Source: Angelakisella massiliensis (GTDB taxonomy: Bacteria; Bacillota; Clostridia; Oscillospirales; Ruminococcaceae). Taken from it: a DNA stretch of 64,000 bases. Within the stretch, counting starts at the first letter, position 1. Each line of letters starts with the position of its first letter. Under the pieces are notes generated by a model. The model worked only from the letters and a program-made list of their open reading frames with translations, searched no databases and was not told where the DNA came from. The DNA lies in NCBI RefSeq assembly GCF_900104675.1, contig NZ_LT629945.1:67001-131000 (forward strand), given 5' to 3'. The position numbers were made by a program, and so were the translations under genes. Below, piece after piece: positions 1 to 7,728 of this stretch.

Positions 1-335
1 TCTGCCATACCATGGGATATTGGCTGTCGGAAGAGCGGGAGATCCCTCACGGCTTTGCCTGCGCCGTATTCCTGCCGGACTTCATCCAGTACACAGTGCC
101 CCTGGCTCCGGAAAAAGCCATGAAGCTGTTCAGCGCCCTGGGAATGTACGCTCAGGAACTTTGTGATACCATCATCATGCTCACTGACGCTGAATATGAA
201 CCTGCCACAGACGAGGAACTGGAAGGACTGCTGGATCGTTGGGAAAATTCCCCCAATATGAAGCGGACCCCTGGCAGTTTTGACCGCCAGCAGCAGCGCC
301 GGATCGCTGAGAAAGTGCTGCAAAAGAAGGGCTGA
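1..335 (+). CDS. Iron-containing alcohol dehydrogenase, C-terminal fragment (cut by window edge)
   Basis: The frame is open from the first bases and reads CHTMGY before the first internal ATG at 12, so the gene starts upstream of the window. The two histidines in CHTMG and IPHG lie 14 residues apart, the spacing of the last two metal ligands of group III Fe-dependent alcohol dehydrogenases. These are NAD(P)-linked cytosolic oxidoreductases acting on alcohols or aldehydes. The remaining ~110 residues correspond to the all-helical C-terminal domain and end normally with KKG-stop. The substrate cannot be told from this piece; glycerol or 1,3-propanediol dehydrogenase-like members are possible. 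No clear terminator follows. Confidence 0.85.
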   Translation, partial: CHTMGYWLSEEREIPHGFACAVFLPDFIQYTVPLAPEKAMKLFSALGMYAQELCDTIIMLTDAEYEPATDEELEGLLDRWENSPNMKRTPGSFDRQQQRRIAEKVLQKKG

Positions 336-661
336 CGCAGCAAAGCCTGCGAAACTCCCATATGCGGGAAGGGACGCAAGAAGCTGTGGCAAAGGAAATC
401 TTTTCTTCGAAGCAGCATTAGTTGTGGGCCAAAATCTGATGTACCCTCAAACGTACCTGCTGTAGTTTCAAGTGATATTTCCGGGGTTCAGGGAAAACCT
501 GCCGCAGAGCTTTTTAACCGCCTGGAAATTGGCTGAAATCTGCCGCTATTGGTCCGGGATATCGGGTCAAAGCCGCTGTTTTTCCCAAAAGAGGCTTTCC
601 TTCACCAGACGGATTTATTACCAGGCTGATAATTTTTCCCTTTCTCCAAAAGATCTCCCCC
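336..661. other. Intergenic stretch without a recognisable gene
   Basis: About 325 bases between the dehydrogenase stop and the ppa promoter. Short open frames occur on both strands but none has a convincing ribosome binding site or recognisable protein. I see no strong hairpin with a T-run here. Confidence 0.5.
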
Positions 662-691
662 TTGACCAGGGGCAGGCGAATACGTTATCAT
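662..691 (+). promoter_or_regulatory. Probable sigma-A promoter of ppa
   Basis: TTGACC at 662-667 and TATCAT at 686-691 are separated by 18 bases and lie 36 bases upstream of the chosen ppa start. Confidence 0.55.
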
Positions 692-727
692 AAGAAAGAA
701 ATAAAGACAGAAAGTGAGAATGATTCC

Positions 728-1261
728 ATGAACGTATGGCATGACGTCAATCCCAAACGTATTTCCCCGGAAGATTTTCTTGCCGTCGTGGAAATCCCCA
801 AGGGCAGCAAGAAGAAATATGAACTGGACAAGGAGACCGGCCTGATCATTCTGGACCGCATCCTGTATACCTCTACCCACTACCCCGCCAACTACGGCTT
901 TATTCCCCGTACCTACGGCGATGACCGGGACCCCCTGGATGTATTGGTACTCTGCTCTGAGCCTCTGGAGCCCCTGACGCTGGTACGCTGCTATCCCATC
1001 GGCATGATTTCCATGATCGACAGCGGACGCAACGATGAAAAGATTATCGCCATCCCCTTTGGCGATCCCACCTACAGCGACTATACCGATATTGATCAGC
1101 TGCCTCAGCATATCTTTAATGAGATGTCCCACTTCTTCCGGGTCTACAAAGCTCTGGAAAACAAGGAGACTGCCGTCAACGAGGTAAGCGGACGGGAAAA
1201 CGCGGTACAAACTGTCCGGGCTGCCATTGACAGTTATGTGGAGAAATTTTGTAAAGCCTGA
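728..1261 (+). CDS. ppa: Inorganic pyrophosphatase (family I)
   Basis: Soluble family I pyrophosphatase, hydrolysing diphosphate to two phosphates and so pulling biosynthetic reactions forward. The signature segment [20 protein letters not shown] (residues ~46-65) carries the DxxDPxD metal-binding aspartates, and the 177-aa length fits the bacterial family. The ATG at 728 is preferred over an upstream in-frame start because the protein then begins MNVWHDV and sits just downstream of a promoter. The ribosome binding site is weak (AAAGTGAG). The gene stands alone between its own promoter and a strong terminator. Confidence 0.95.
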   Translation: MNVWHDVNPKRISPEDFLAVVEIPKGSKKKYELDKETGLIILDRILYTSTHYPANYGFIPRTYGDDRDPLDVLVLCSEPLEPLTLVRCYPIGMISMIDSGRNDEKIIAIPFGDPTYSDYTDIDQLPQHIFNEMSHFFRVYKALENKETAVNEVSGRENAVQTVRAAIDSYVEKFCKA

Positions 1262-1317
1262 GGCTGTTTCAAATCAGACAGCCATCGTAGAATAAGCAGG
1301 CGACTTTATAAAACACC

Positions 1318-1362
1318 AGAGAGCTTGGAAGCAAAGATGGTTTCCAAGCTCTCTGTTTTTTT
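1318..1362 (+). terminator. Intrinsic terminator after ppa
   Basis: A perfect 13-bp stem (AGAGAGCTTGGAA at 1318-1330 with its complement at 1342-1354) is followed by G and a run of seven T. Confidence 0.9.
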
Positions 1363-1402
1363 AGGGAAAGATATGTTCAAAAAAGGGGAATTTTTCCGCC
1401 TC

Positions 1403-1903
1403 TCATTCCTCAGCGGAACAATGCCGAACACCCTGAATCTGGAGGCAGCACACCTTGGGCGCAACATAAGCGCTCAGGGGCATCTGGCATACATCCCGGC
1501 TGTGGCCGGAAACCAGCAGTCCCCGTTTGTCCCGGCCGGTTACCACCAAAGTATGATAGCTTATCCCTTCCTCATTTTGCAGCTGGATCAGATCTCCTGG
1601 CTGCGCCTCTGACAGAGGCACCACTGAGGCAAAAGGCCCGGAGCCATTGTTGCTGGTAAGAAACCGATGTAAAAAGCGGGCTCCCGTCCAGGAAGCGGTC
1701 CTCTCCCAACTGGTGATATAGTACCAGCCAAAGACTGCGGTTATATTCATCACGCCCCCTCCCGCCAGCAAACACTGGGAAGCAAAATTGGTGCAGTCTC
1801 CTCCCAGTTCTTCAAAATCCAGATACGCGGGGTTACGGCTCATAGCCCATTCCAGGGCATATGCCACTGCTTTTCCCCGGTTATAGGGACAAATTTTGGT
1901 CAT
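1403..1903 (-). CDS. Putative amidase-domain protein (Amidase_6-like)
   Basis: 166-aa protein with GGDCTNFASQCLLAGG near residue 34 and SYHTLVVTG near residue 116. These supply the conserved Cys and His of the NlpC/P60-like putative amidase domain (Amidase_6) found in clostridial and bacillar proteins. That family is thought to cleave amide or peptide bonds, possibly in cell wall material, but the substrate is unknown. There is no signal peptide, so the protein is probably cytosolic. The start at 1903 has an excellent AAAGGAGG site. The gene is convergent with ppa and shares no operon with its neighbours. Confidence 0.75.
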   Translation of the reverse strand: MTKICPYNRGKAVAYALEWAMSRNPAYLDFEELGGDCTNFASQCLLAGGGVMNITAVFGWYYITSWERTASWTGARFLHRFLTSNNGSGPFASVVPLSEAQPGDLIQLQNEEGISYHTLVVTGRDKRGLLVSGHSRDVCQMPLSAYVAPKVCCLQIQGVRHCSAEE

Positions 1904-2212
1904 AAATTCAGTCCTCCTTTCTTATCATAGCCATTCTATGGGGAAGGAGGCTTTTTGGTGCCGCTGCATATGAATCCATGGATGAAAGAGAAAAACGAAG
2001 ACCGGCCAGGAGCCAATGGAAAATATTCAGGTTTCAGGCGGTTTCCGGTGGGTTTTCGCTCATTGGCGCCGGTTGTTTCGGCCCCCTGAAGGATGGTATA
2101 CTGGAATTGTCAGAAAACAGTCCGCTCCCAACTTATAACAGAACAGGAGTGGAATTATGACCTAGCCATTCTCGCCTTGACCCCTATTCAAAGAACATCT
2201 GATGAAACGAGC
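1904..2212. other. Divergent intergenic region with a possible promoter for the GNAT gene
   Basis: TATACT at about 2097-2102 preceded 18 bases upstream by TTGTTT may form a rightward promoter. Further on, AGGAGTGG is followed by a two-codon frame ATG ACC TAG at 2157-2165. A 60-codon open frame across 1978-2160 has no ribosome binding site and is not accepted as a gene. Confidence 0.4.
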
Positions 2213-2230
2213 TAAAAGGTGAGTGAAAAC

Positions 2231-2869
2231 GTGCTGAATACCGGATTATATCGATTGAGCCAGAAAGAACGCCGGGCGGCGGCGGAGTTGTTTGGGGAAT
2301 CCTTCCAGCAGGACCCCCTGTACCTTCAGCTGATCCCCCAGGCAGAACTGAGAGCAAAAATCCTGCCGGAGCTGTTTGACTGTTATCTGACCATGTATCG
2401 CAGCTGTTTTGAGCTGTATGCCGACAGCCAGGATCTCAACGGCGTCATTGCCATTATTGATGGCACCCAGCCCCATTGTCACTGGGCAAGTCTGTTTCAA
2501 AGCGCCGCGGGAGGTTTGCGGACCTTGTGGATGCTGGTAAAAATGGACCCCAGTCTGGCCACACTGAGGAATTTTATTCGTGGCCGTGCTTTCCTCTCAT
2601 CCAGCTGGGAGGGAGAAACAAAGGAACTGGAAAACCCTCAGGAAATCGTTCGGATCGACCTGCTGGCAGTGCGGGCGGAAAAGCGGGGTTCCGGCATCGC
2701 CGGACAACTGATGCGTCAGGTATTGGCCTATGCCGATGACCACGACTGCTACGCCACACTGGAGACCCACAACCGGAAAAATGTGGATCTGTATCGTCGC
2801 TTTGGATTCCACACTATACGGGTGTTGGATGGCAACAGTACCCTGCGGCAATACTGCATGGTCCGCTAA
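2231..2869 (+). CDS. GNAT-family N-acetyltransferase
   Basis: 212-aa protein whose C-terminal half has the acetyl-CoA-binding core of GNAT enzymes: LLAVRAEKRGSGIAGQLMRQ (R/Q-x-x-G-x-G/A-like loop) and the later strand-helix THNRKNVDLYRRFGF. It transfers an acetyl group from acetyl-CoA to an unknown amine. The GTG at 2231 is preferred over GTG at 2219, because AAAAGGTGAG then sits at normal distance, whereas it would abut the earlier codon. The gene is monocistronic with its own terminator. Confidence 0.8.
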   Translation: MLNTGLYRLSQKERRAAAELFGESFQQDPLYLQLIPQAELRAKILPELFDCYLTMYRSCFELYADSQDLNGVIAIIDGTQPHCHWASLFQSAAGGLRTLWMLVKMDPSLATLRNFIRGRAFLSSSWEGETKELENPQEIVRIDLLAVRAEKRGSGIAGQLMRQVLAYADDHDCYATLETHNRKNVDLYRRFGFHTIRVLDGNSTLRQYCMVR

Positions 2870-2970
2870 AAGGTATGGACCGGGACGCAGCCGTGGTAGC
2901 TTTTGTACACCTGCTCCTGGTAAAAGCTGAAAATCGGATATCAGGGAAAAACTTGTTCCCATCTGTTTTC

Positions 2971-2999
2971 TACAGGCTCCTTGTGGGGCCTGTATTTTT
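2971..2999 (+). terminator. Intrinsic terminator after the GNAT gene
   Basis: ACAGGCTCC and GGGGCCTGT pair around TTGT and are followed by ATTTTTG. The remaining bases to 3167 are AT-rich and hold nothing recognisable. Confidence 0.75.
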
Positions 3000-3167
3000 G
3001 TATTGTGATCCCATCATATCCGGCTTGCTATGTTCTGAGCCGAAGCCATCGGCACGGATGCGCCATATTCTTAAAACAGTGTGTTTGAAAACGTGTTTTT
3101 ACTGTACGTTTTATAGGACAAGTGTATTTCCGGGCGTATGAGTACCGACCAATTTATTTAAGACTGA

Positions 3168-3425
3168 TCACTCAGCAGTGGAATGTGCCTTGGTTCCAGT
3201 TTGTATATATCTCTCCAGCTCCGTCAGCGTTTCCTGGTCTGTCAGAATATCCTCCAGCCTGCATCCCAAAGCGTTGCATAATTTCAGCAAAGTGCTCAGC
3301 TTCGCCCCGTTGATGTCTCTGACCCCTTGTTCGTAAAATTGCAGAATCCGCACATTGATACCGGAATGCTCCGCACATTCACGCTGAGAAAGATTTCTTT
3401 GCTTCCTAACCTCCTGCAAGCTCAT
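3168..3425 (-). CDS. XRE-family transcriptional regulator (HTH_3)
   Basis: 85-aa protein with a Cro/CI-type helix-turn-helix over residues ~5-60 (LSQRECAEHSGINVRILQFY, then GAKLSTLLKLCNALGCRLED). Nothing follows the DNA-binding domain except a short tail, so it is probably a dimeric repressor without a sensor domain. Its ATG overlaps the stop codon of the preceding 34-codon gene (ATGA), so the two are translationally coupled. A perfect 19-bp palindrome and a promoter upstream of the pair suggest autoregulation. Confidence 0.85.
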   Translation of the reverse strand: MSLQEVRKQRNLSQRECAEHSGINVRILQFYEQGVRDINGAKLSTLLKLCNALGCRLEDILTDQETLTELERYIQTGTKAHSTAE

Positions 3426-3526
3426 ACATCATCACCCTCCCTGCGGCGCAGATAAAGGGCATACATGATCTTTCCCAATCCCAATGCGATCAAGGCGATT
3501 CCCGCACTGAATACGAACAATCTCAT
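3422..3526 (-). CDS. Tiny single-span membrane protein (34 aa) coupled to the XRE regulator
   Basis: A 34-codon frame begins at ATG 3526 behind an AAGGAGGA site with 6-base spacing. It encodes a hydrophobic segment (LFVFSAGIALIALGLGKIMY), then positively charged RRRE and an acidic end, giving one transmembrane helix with a positive cytosolic flank. Its stop overlaps the start of the XRE gene, which is strong evidence that it is translated. The function is unknown; it could sense the membrane or modulate the regulator. It is too short for routine gene finders. Confidence 0.75.
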   Translation of the reverse strand: MRLFVFSAGIALIALGLGKIMYALYLRRREGDDV

Positions 3527-3643
3527 GATGATTCCTCCTTGAAATTTTACTGATTTTATAAATCAAGCAAGGAGATAAAATGGAAAACCTGTCCCTGCTT
3601 TTCCACAGTTTCTTTCTTATCATCTTGAATCTTTTCTCTGCTG

Positions 3644-3671
3644 CTTATAGCATACCTTGTTTGATATTCAA
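3644..3671 (-). promoter_or_regulatory. Probable promoter of the small-protein/XRE operon
   Basis: On the minus strand TTGAAT (3671-3666) and TATAAG (3649-3644) are 16 bases apart, with a TG extension one base before the -10. Confidence 0.5.
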
Positions 3672-3680
3672 TAGCAACAT

Positions 3681-3699
3681 TTGCCTTGAATCAAGGCAA
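3681..3699. promoter_or_regulatory. Perfect 19-bp palindrome, candidate operator
   Basis: TTGCCTTGAATCAAGGCAA has 9-bp arms around one central base and lies 9 bases upstream of the -35 box of the XRE operon. It has no T-run, so it is not a terminator. An XRE dimer binding site is the natural guess. Confidence 0.5.
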
Positions 3700-3790
3700 T
3701 TTTATAAGAAAGGACATTTTCTTCAAAAACAGTACAACGTCTATGCAGATCGTTATTCTCACCTGGATAGGGAAAGACTTCCCAGCTCTC

Positions 3791-4000
3791 CCTATCCAGC
3801 GGCAAAAAATCGCCCCACCAACCTGCGGCTGGTCGACTTATCGGCAACCTCGTTCTTTCTGCAAATCCAGACTGTGACGGGATTCTACCCGCGGCCTAAA
3901 CAACAGTCCACCGGACTGTTGTCCCCCCTCTGCGGAGGGGACGGCCTGTTCGATTCTCCCATCCAGCGACAAAAAACACCCCACCAACCTACGGCTGGTG
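3791..4000. repeat. Direct duplication of the tRNA-Pro terminator flank, bracketing a structured insert
   Basis: About 42 bases at 3791-3833 (from CTATCCAGCGGCAAAAAATC through CTGCGGCTGGT) recur with a few changes at 3959-4000, 168 bases further on. The right copy forms the working terminator of tRNA-Pro and the left copy is degraded. Between them lie hairpins CAACAGTCC/GGACTGTTG (3901-3921) and CCCCTC/GAGGGG (about 3925-3940), and a stretch at 3875-3897 resembling the T-arm of tRNA-Pro. Confidence 0.65.
3875..3897 (-). pseudogene. tRNA-Pro T-arm-like remnant
   Basis: TGACGGGATTCTACCCGCGG matches the 3' part of the neighbouring tRNA-Pro gene (TGACGGGATTCGAACCCACG) with few differences. No acceptor or anticodon arm partner survives. 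It may be a leftover of tandem duplication, or a mimic carried by the inserted element. Confidence 0.4.
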
Positions 4001-4012
4001 GGGTGTTTTTTT
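3969..4012 (-). terminator. Terminator after tRNA-Pro (bidirectional)
   Basis: ACACCCCACCAACC and GGCTGGTGGGGTGT form a strong GC-rich stem with T-runs on both sides, just 3' of the tRNA-Pro gene on the minus strand. Confidence 0.85.
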
Positions 4013-4014
4013 GG

Positions 4015-4088
4015 TCGGGATGACGGGATTCGAACCCACGGCCTCTGCGTCCCGAACGCAGCGCTCTACCAAACTGAGCCACATCCCG
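4015..4088 (-). tRNA. tRNA-Pro (anticodon CGG)
   Basis: Full cloverleaf of 74 bases: acceptor CGGGATG/CATCCCG, D-arm GCTC..GAGC, anticodon stem CTGCG/CGCAG with loop TTCGGGA, T-arm GTGGG-TTCGAAT-CCCGT, discriminator A. CCA is not encoded. It lies downstream of tRNA-Gln on the same strand. Confidence 0.95.
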
Positions 4089-4097
4089 AAAGATAAT

Positions 4098-4139
4098 GAA
4101 ATGGCTGCTGGTAATCCATATCAAATTACCAGCAGCCAC
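4098..4139 (-). terminator. 14-bp hairpin between the two tRNA genes
   Basis: TGGCTGCTGGTAAT at 4102-4115 pairs perfectly with 4125-4138 around a 9-base loop. On the minus strand it follows tRNA-Gln and is trailed by a moderately T-rich stretch, so it may terminate partially or act as a processing spacer. Confidence 0.5.
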
Positions 4140-4150
4140 TTCTTCTTTGG

Positions 4151-4221
4151 TTGCCCGAAAAGGATTCGAACCCTTACAAACAGAGTCAGAGTCTGTCGTG
4201 CTACCTTTACACAATCGGGCA
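4151..4221 (-). tRNA. tRNA-Gln (anticodon CTG)
   Basis: 71-base cloverleaf: acceptor TGCCCGA/TCGGGCA, anticodon stem ACAGA/TCTGT with loop CTCTGAC, T-arm AAGGG-TTCGAAT-CCTTT, discriminator A. It is preceded by a consensus promoter. Confidence 0.95.
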
Positions 4222-4254
4222 GTAAAGACGCTGCTTCTCTCAAACAGCTTTATC

Positions 4255-4283
4255 ATTATATTCTATATTGTCTTGTTTGTCAA
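4255..4283 (-). promoter_or_regulatory. Consensus sigma-A promoter of the tRNA-Gln/tRNA-Pro unit
   Basis: Perfect TTGACA (4283-4278) and TATAAT (4260-4255) with a 17-base spacer, about 34 bases upstream of the mature tRNA-Gln. Confidence 0.9.
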
Positions 4284-4369
4284 TAGGTTTTTTATTTTTA
4301 TTTTCTCTTTTTTCTCTTTATCTGATACCCGTATTTTTTCCTTTTCCATACAAAAGATAACAACAGTGT

Positions 4370-4963
4370 TTGCCCCACCATTTCCATCACACAGATGGAT
4401 CACAGAAAGGATGGCCAGCCTTGTTTCATCTTTTGATCCCATGCGACAGTAACCATGTCTTAACCAGGAGATTGCTCCCGCTTTTTTCCCATTATGGTCC
4501 GGTCGCCGCATTGCAGGGCTCCTCTCTTCTCGCACCTCAAAGAGATTGTTTTCTCTTTTTATGGAGCTGCCCCACCCATGCCCGAATCCACGTTCCACAG
4601 CCGGTCATCCTTTTTGGGGAAGACCCTCTGCCCTGCTCTCTCTCGGTACCTGAGGACGCTGTAATGGTACTGGGCAAAGACCATCCCCACGCCCGAACCT
4701 TCGCGGCAGAACACAAGCTGCGCCTGGTGGATTGCAGCACCTCTCCCCAGGCCAGCCTTACCTTATCCAGCTTGGAACGGGACCGGGCTGTCCTTGCTCT
4801 CCAGCGGTCTTTGACCGATCTCAGCGGAAATATATTGGAGCCCCAGGAGTTTTCCGTTGAAGGGTTTGGGGACCTGAATGCCCAGGACCTGCTGTGCGGC
4901 TGCGGCGTACTGCTGTTATGCGGAAAACTCCCTCTCACCTTTCGGGATGAAGGAAAAATATAA
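4370..4963 (+). CDS. Hypothetical protein
   Basis: An open frame of up to 197 codons with no domain I recognise. The C-terminal half (after VMVLGKDHPHARTFAAEHKL) has the composition of a folded soluble protein, including SPQASLTLSSLERDRAVLAL and a short hydrophobic LLCGCGVLLLCG. The TTG at 4370 has no ribosome binding site. An ATG at 4664 has GAGGA seven bases upstream and would give a 99-aa protein, so the N-terminal part is uncertain. A shorter antisense frame over the same region looks less protein-like. It is convergent with the DUF624 gene. Confidence 0.5.
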   Translation: MPHHFHHTDGSQKGWPALFHLLIPCDSNHVLTRRLLPLFSHYGPVAALQGSSLLAPQRDCFLFLWSCPTHARIHVPQPVILFGEDPLPCSLSVPEDAVMVLGKDHPHARTFAAEHKLRLVDCSTSPQASLTLSSLERDRAVLALQRSLTDLSGNILEPQEFSVEGFGDLNAQDLLCGCGVLLLCGKLPLTFRDEGKI

Positions 4964-5005
4964 TGCCTTCAACTCAAGCCCCACTGTGTTCCACAGCGAA
5001 AAACC

Positions 5006-5716
5006 TTATGTGTCGCTCTCCTGAGGCTGCTCCGGCTGTGCTTGCGCTTCCTGGATCACATACTTTTGGATTACCGGCCAAACCATAAAACTGCTGAACA
5101 AGGTGGGGAAAGCAAAGCCCAGCAATAGTGATGCCGGAAAAGACAGGGGCCAATACAGCAGCATTGCCATATTCACTGCATAAATCACCAGCGCTGCGGC
5201 AAGGGTACGGATCTTTCCCAGTACCATTAGGAAAACCGCGTCTTTTAAAAGAGGCCATGCAGGCAGCGCCACATTGGAAATCAGGGCAAACACATAACAG
5301 AACACACTCAAGCCTATCATGGTCCAGACCGCCGCTACCAGCAGCAAGCTCCCCACCCCTTGAATGAGCCCCATCAGGTTCATCCAAACCGCCGCCAGCA
5401 AAAACAGCACAAAGGGGATTCCAAATATCAGCCCTTGCTTCCAGTTGCTTTTGAACGCTTCCCAAAAATCCTTCCAGGCATAGACGTTTTTATCCCGCAC
5501 CATCGTCACCGTTACACGATACAGTGCGGCGGTAGCCGGACCGATGGTGATGATGGGCAGGCAGAACAGAACATAAATGACATTCACCAGCAGCAGCGCC
5601 CAAAATTCCCGTCCAAGGATATCCAGAAAAAGAGCTACTCCTTTTTTGGGAGGGGCGTTTTTATCGATCCCCGGCCCCGGACGGCTGTAAGAGCTGGGAT
5701 AATTGAACAGTCCCAT
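5006..5716 (-). CDS. DUF624 (YesL-like) integral membrane protein
   Basis: 236-aa protein with about five to six hydrophobic spans and the family hallmark LPIITIGPATAALYRVTVTM after the first span, followed by WKDFWEAFKSNWKQG. YesL-type proteins usually sit next to carbohydrate transport or glycosidase genes, and their role is unknown. Here there is no such neighbour except glpK, which is divergent. The ATG at 5716 is preferred to a TTG one codon earlier because of GTGGAG about 10 bases upstream. Confidence 0.8.
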   Translation of the reverse strand: MGLFNYPSSYSRPGPGIDKNAPPKKGVALFLDILGREFWALLLVNVIYVLFCLPIITIGPATAALYRVTVTMVRDKNVYAWKDFWEAFKSNWKQGLIFGIPFVLFLLAAVWMNLMGLIQGVGSLLLVAAVWTMIGLSVFCYVFALISNVALPAWPLLKDAVFLMVLGKIRTLAAALVIYAVNMAMLLYWPLSFPASLLLGFAFPTLFSSFMVWPVIQKYVIQEAQAQPEQPQESDT

Positions 5717-5767
5717 CAATCGTCATCTCCACTTCCCTGCGGGTTGATGGCCCACAATATTTTTTTG

Positions 5768-5796
5768 ATTATAGCATGTTTGTCCTTCCTATACAA
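5768..5796 (-). promoter_or_regulatory. Probable promoter of the DUF624 gene
   Basis: Minus-strand TTGTAT (5796-5791) and TATAAT (5773-5768) with a 17-base spacer and a TG extension of the -10. The stretch 5797-5946 holds nothing else recognisable. Confidence 0.65.
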
Positions 5797-5946
5797 GCGC
5801 CGCATTTTGTTCTGGAGTTTAAAGCCCAATTAATCTCTCAGGGGGCCGATGCCAAAGACCTTCTTCCGGCACTCCACACTTTAAACAACTTGCCGCAAGA
5901 ATTTTTAAGCAAAAAATATATTTTTCTTCCACTATTCCGTTTATTC

Positions 5947-5975
5947 TTGACCCTTTAATCAAGAACCGCTATACT
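5947..5975 (+). promoter_or_regulatory. Sigma-A promoter of glpK
   Basis: TTGACC (5947-5952) and TATACT (5970-5975) with a 17-base spacer. The transcript would start near 5982, ahead of the leader hairpin. Confidence 0.8.
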
Positions 5976-5995
5976 AAAACCCAGAGACGTATTTG

Positions 5996-6052
5996 AGAGA
6001 GTAACAATTCGGGACAACGCCGCAGGCGCCCGTTTTGTTACGCTCTTTTTTA
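5996..6052 (+). promoter_or_regulatory. Leader terminator upstream of glpK (candidate antitermination site)
   Basis: AGAGAGTAACAA (5996-6007) pairs with TTGTTACGCTCT (6035-6046) with one mismatch, enclosing a GC-rich inner stem, and runs into six T. It lies inside the transcribed leader and ends 18 bases before the glpK start. In bacilli glycerol genes are controlled by GlpP antitermination at such leader terminators; that this applies here is inference. Confidence 0.7.
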
Positions 6053-6069
6053 TGGAAAGGGGTAGTTTT

Positions 6070-7563
6070 GTGAAGAACTATATCATTTCATTGGACCAAG
6101 GCACCACCAGCTCCCGGGCCATTATTTTCGACCGGCAGCAAAATATCGTGGAGATCGCGCAAAAAGAATTTACCCAGCTTTATCCCAAGCCAGGATATGT
6201 GGAGCATGATCCTATGGAGATTTATGCCTCCCAGTACGGCGTCATGATTGAGGTCTTGGCCAAAAGCGGCATTTCTCCTGCGGAAGTGGCGGCTATTGGC
6301 ATCACCAATCAGCGTGAAACCACTATTCTTTGGGAAAAATCCACTGGCCGCCCCATCTATAACGCCATTGTCTGGCAGTGCCGCCGTACAGCCAAGCTGT
6401 GTGAAGAGCTGAAAGAAAATCAGGAGCTGACCCAATATATCAAGGATCATACCGGCTTATTGGTAGACGCTTATTTCTCCGGCACCAAAATCAAATGGAT
6501 GCTGGATAACGTCCCTGGGGCCCGGGAAAAGGCGGAGGCCGGAGAACTGCTTTTCGGTACAGTGGACAGCTGGCTGATCTGGAAGCTGACCGGCGGGGCG
6601 GCCCATGTAACCGACTATACCAACGCCAGCCGCACGATGCTTTACAACATTAAGGATCTGTGCTGGGATGAGAAGATTTGCAAGGCTCTGGATATTCCCA
6701 TGTCCATCCTGCCCAAGGTGTGCAGCTGCAGTGAGGTATATGGTACAGTCAATGTCCAGGGAGTGGAAATCCCCATCGCCGGATGTGCCGGTGATCAGCA
6801 GGCTGCCCTTTTTGGCCAGACCTGCTTTGAAAAGGGAGACGCCAAAAACACTTATGGCACCGGCTGCTTCTTACTGATGAATACCGGTGAGGAAATGATC
6901 CAGAGCCGCCATGGTTTGGTCACCACCATCGCCATGGGACGGGAAGGAAAAGTGCAGTACGCTTTGGAAGGAAGCGTTTTTGTCGGCGGCGCTGTCATTC
7001 AGTGGATTCGGGATGAAATGCGCTTTGTTACCGATGCCAAAGACACGGAATACTTTGCCAACAAAGTGGATGACAATGGCGGAGTGTACATCGTGCCCGC
7101 CTTCACCGGTCTGGGCGCTCCTCACTGGGATATGTATGCCAGAGGAACTATTGTGGGTCTGACCCGGGGCAGCAACCGCAACCATATCATCCGTGCCGCG
7201 CTGGAGTCCATCGCCTATCAAACCCACGATGTGCTGGAGGCCATGATTCAGGATACCGGCCTGCAGCTGCGTGAGCTGCGGGTGGACGGCGGCGCTTCCG
7301 CCAACAATTTCCTCATGCAGTTCCAGTCGGACATCAATCACCAGACCATCCGCCGTCCCATGATTCGTGAGACCACCGCTCTGGGCGCCGCTTACCTGGC
7401 GGGGCTGGCTGTGGGGCTGTGGAAGGACCTGGACGATATTCGCAGCCAATGGACTCTGGATAAGCTTTACGAACCTAAAATGCCGGAGGATCTCCGTCAA
7501 AAATACCTGCGCGGCTGGAAAAAAGCTGTCTCCCGTGCCAAGGATTGGGAAGAGGAAGAATAA
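6070..7563 (+). CDS. glpK: Glycerol kinase
   Basis: ATP-dependent phosphorylation of glycerol to sn-glycerol 3-phosphate in the cytosol. The 497-aa protein begins with the phosphate-binding loop [15 protein letters not shown] and contains [35 protein letters not shown] and the second-domain motif [17 protein letters not shown], all diagnostic of FGGY-family glycerol kinases. The GTG at 6070 is chosen over an ATG at 6052 because GAAAGGGG lies at normal distance and [10 protein letters not shown] matches the family N-terminus. It stands alone: no glpF or glpD is adjacent. Control is probably through the leader terminator. Confidence 0.97.
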   Translation: MKNYIISLDQGTTSSRAIIFDRQQNIVEIAQKEFTQLYPKPGYVEHDPMEIYASQYGVMIEVLAKSGISPAEVAAIGITNQRETTILWEKSTGRPIYNAIVWQCRRTAKLCEELKENQELTQYIKDHTGLLVDAYFSGTKIKWMLDNVPGAREKAEAGELLFGTVDSWLIWKLTGGAAHVTDYTNASRTMLYNIKDLCWDEKICKALDIPMSILPKVCSCSEVYGTVNVQGVEIPIAGCAGDQQAALFGQTCFEKGDAKNTYGTGCFLLMNTGEEMIQSRHGLVTTIAMGREGKVQYALEGSVFVGGAVIQWIRDEMRFVTDAKDTEYFANKVDDNGGVYIVPAFTGLGAPHWDMYARGTIVGLTRGSNRNHIIRAALESIAYQTHDVLEAMIQDTGLQLRELRVDGGASANNFLMQFQSDINHQTIRRPMIRETTALGAAYLAGLAVGLWKDLDDIRSQWTLDKLYEPKMPEDLRQKYLRGWKKAVSRAKDWEEEE

Positions 7564-7610
7564 AGTTCCTGTTCCAAAGCCAAAGTCGATCTGTAAATGT
7601 AATACCTTTA

Positions 7611-7650
7611 CCGGGAAGCCTGCTTGTATGACAGGTTTCCCGGTTTTCTT
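7611..7650 (+). terminator. Intrinsic terminator after glpK
   Basis: CCGGGAAGCCTG and CAGGTTTCCCGG pair over 12 bases with one wobble and are followed by TTTTCTT. Confidence 0.85.
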
Positions 7651-7728
7651 CTGCCTGCCGCTTTCTTTTTTTCCTCAGCATGTTATAATAGCTGGTGACT
7701 GTTATCAACCAAAAGGAGTTTCCTTACC

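Noticed and set aside
3580-4023. 147-codon plus-strand frame upstream of the tRNA genes
   Set aside because: It runs through the XRE promoter, the palindrome and the tRNA terminator duplication, so it is not coding.
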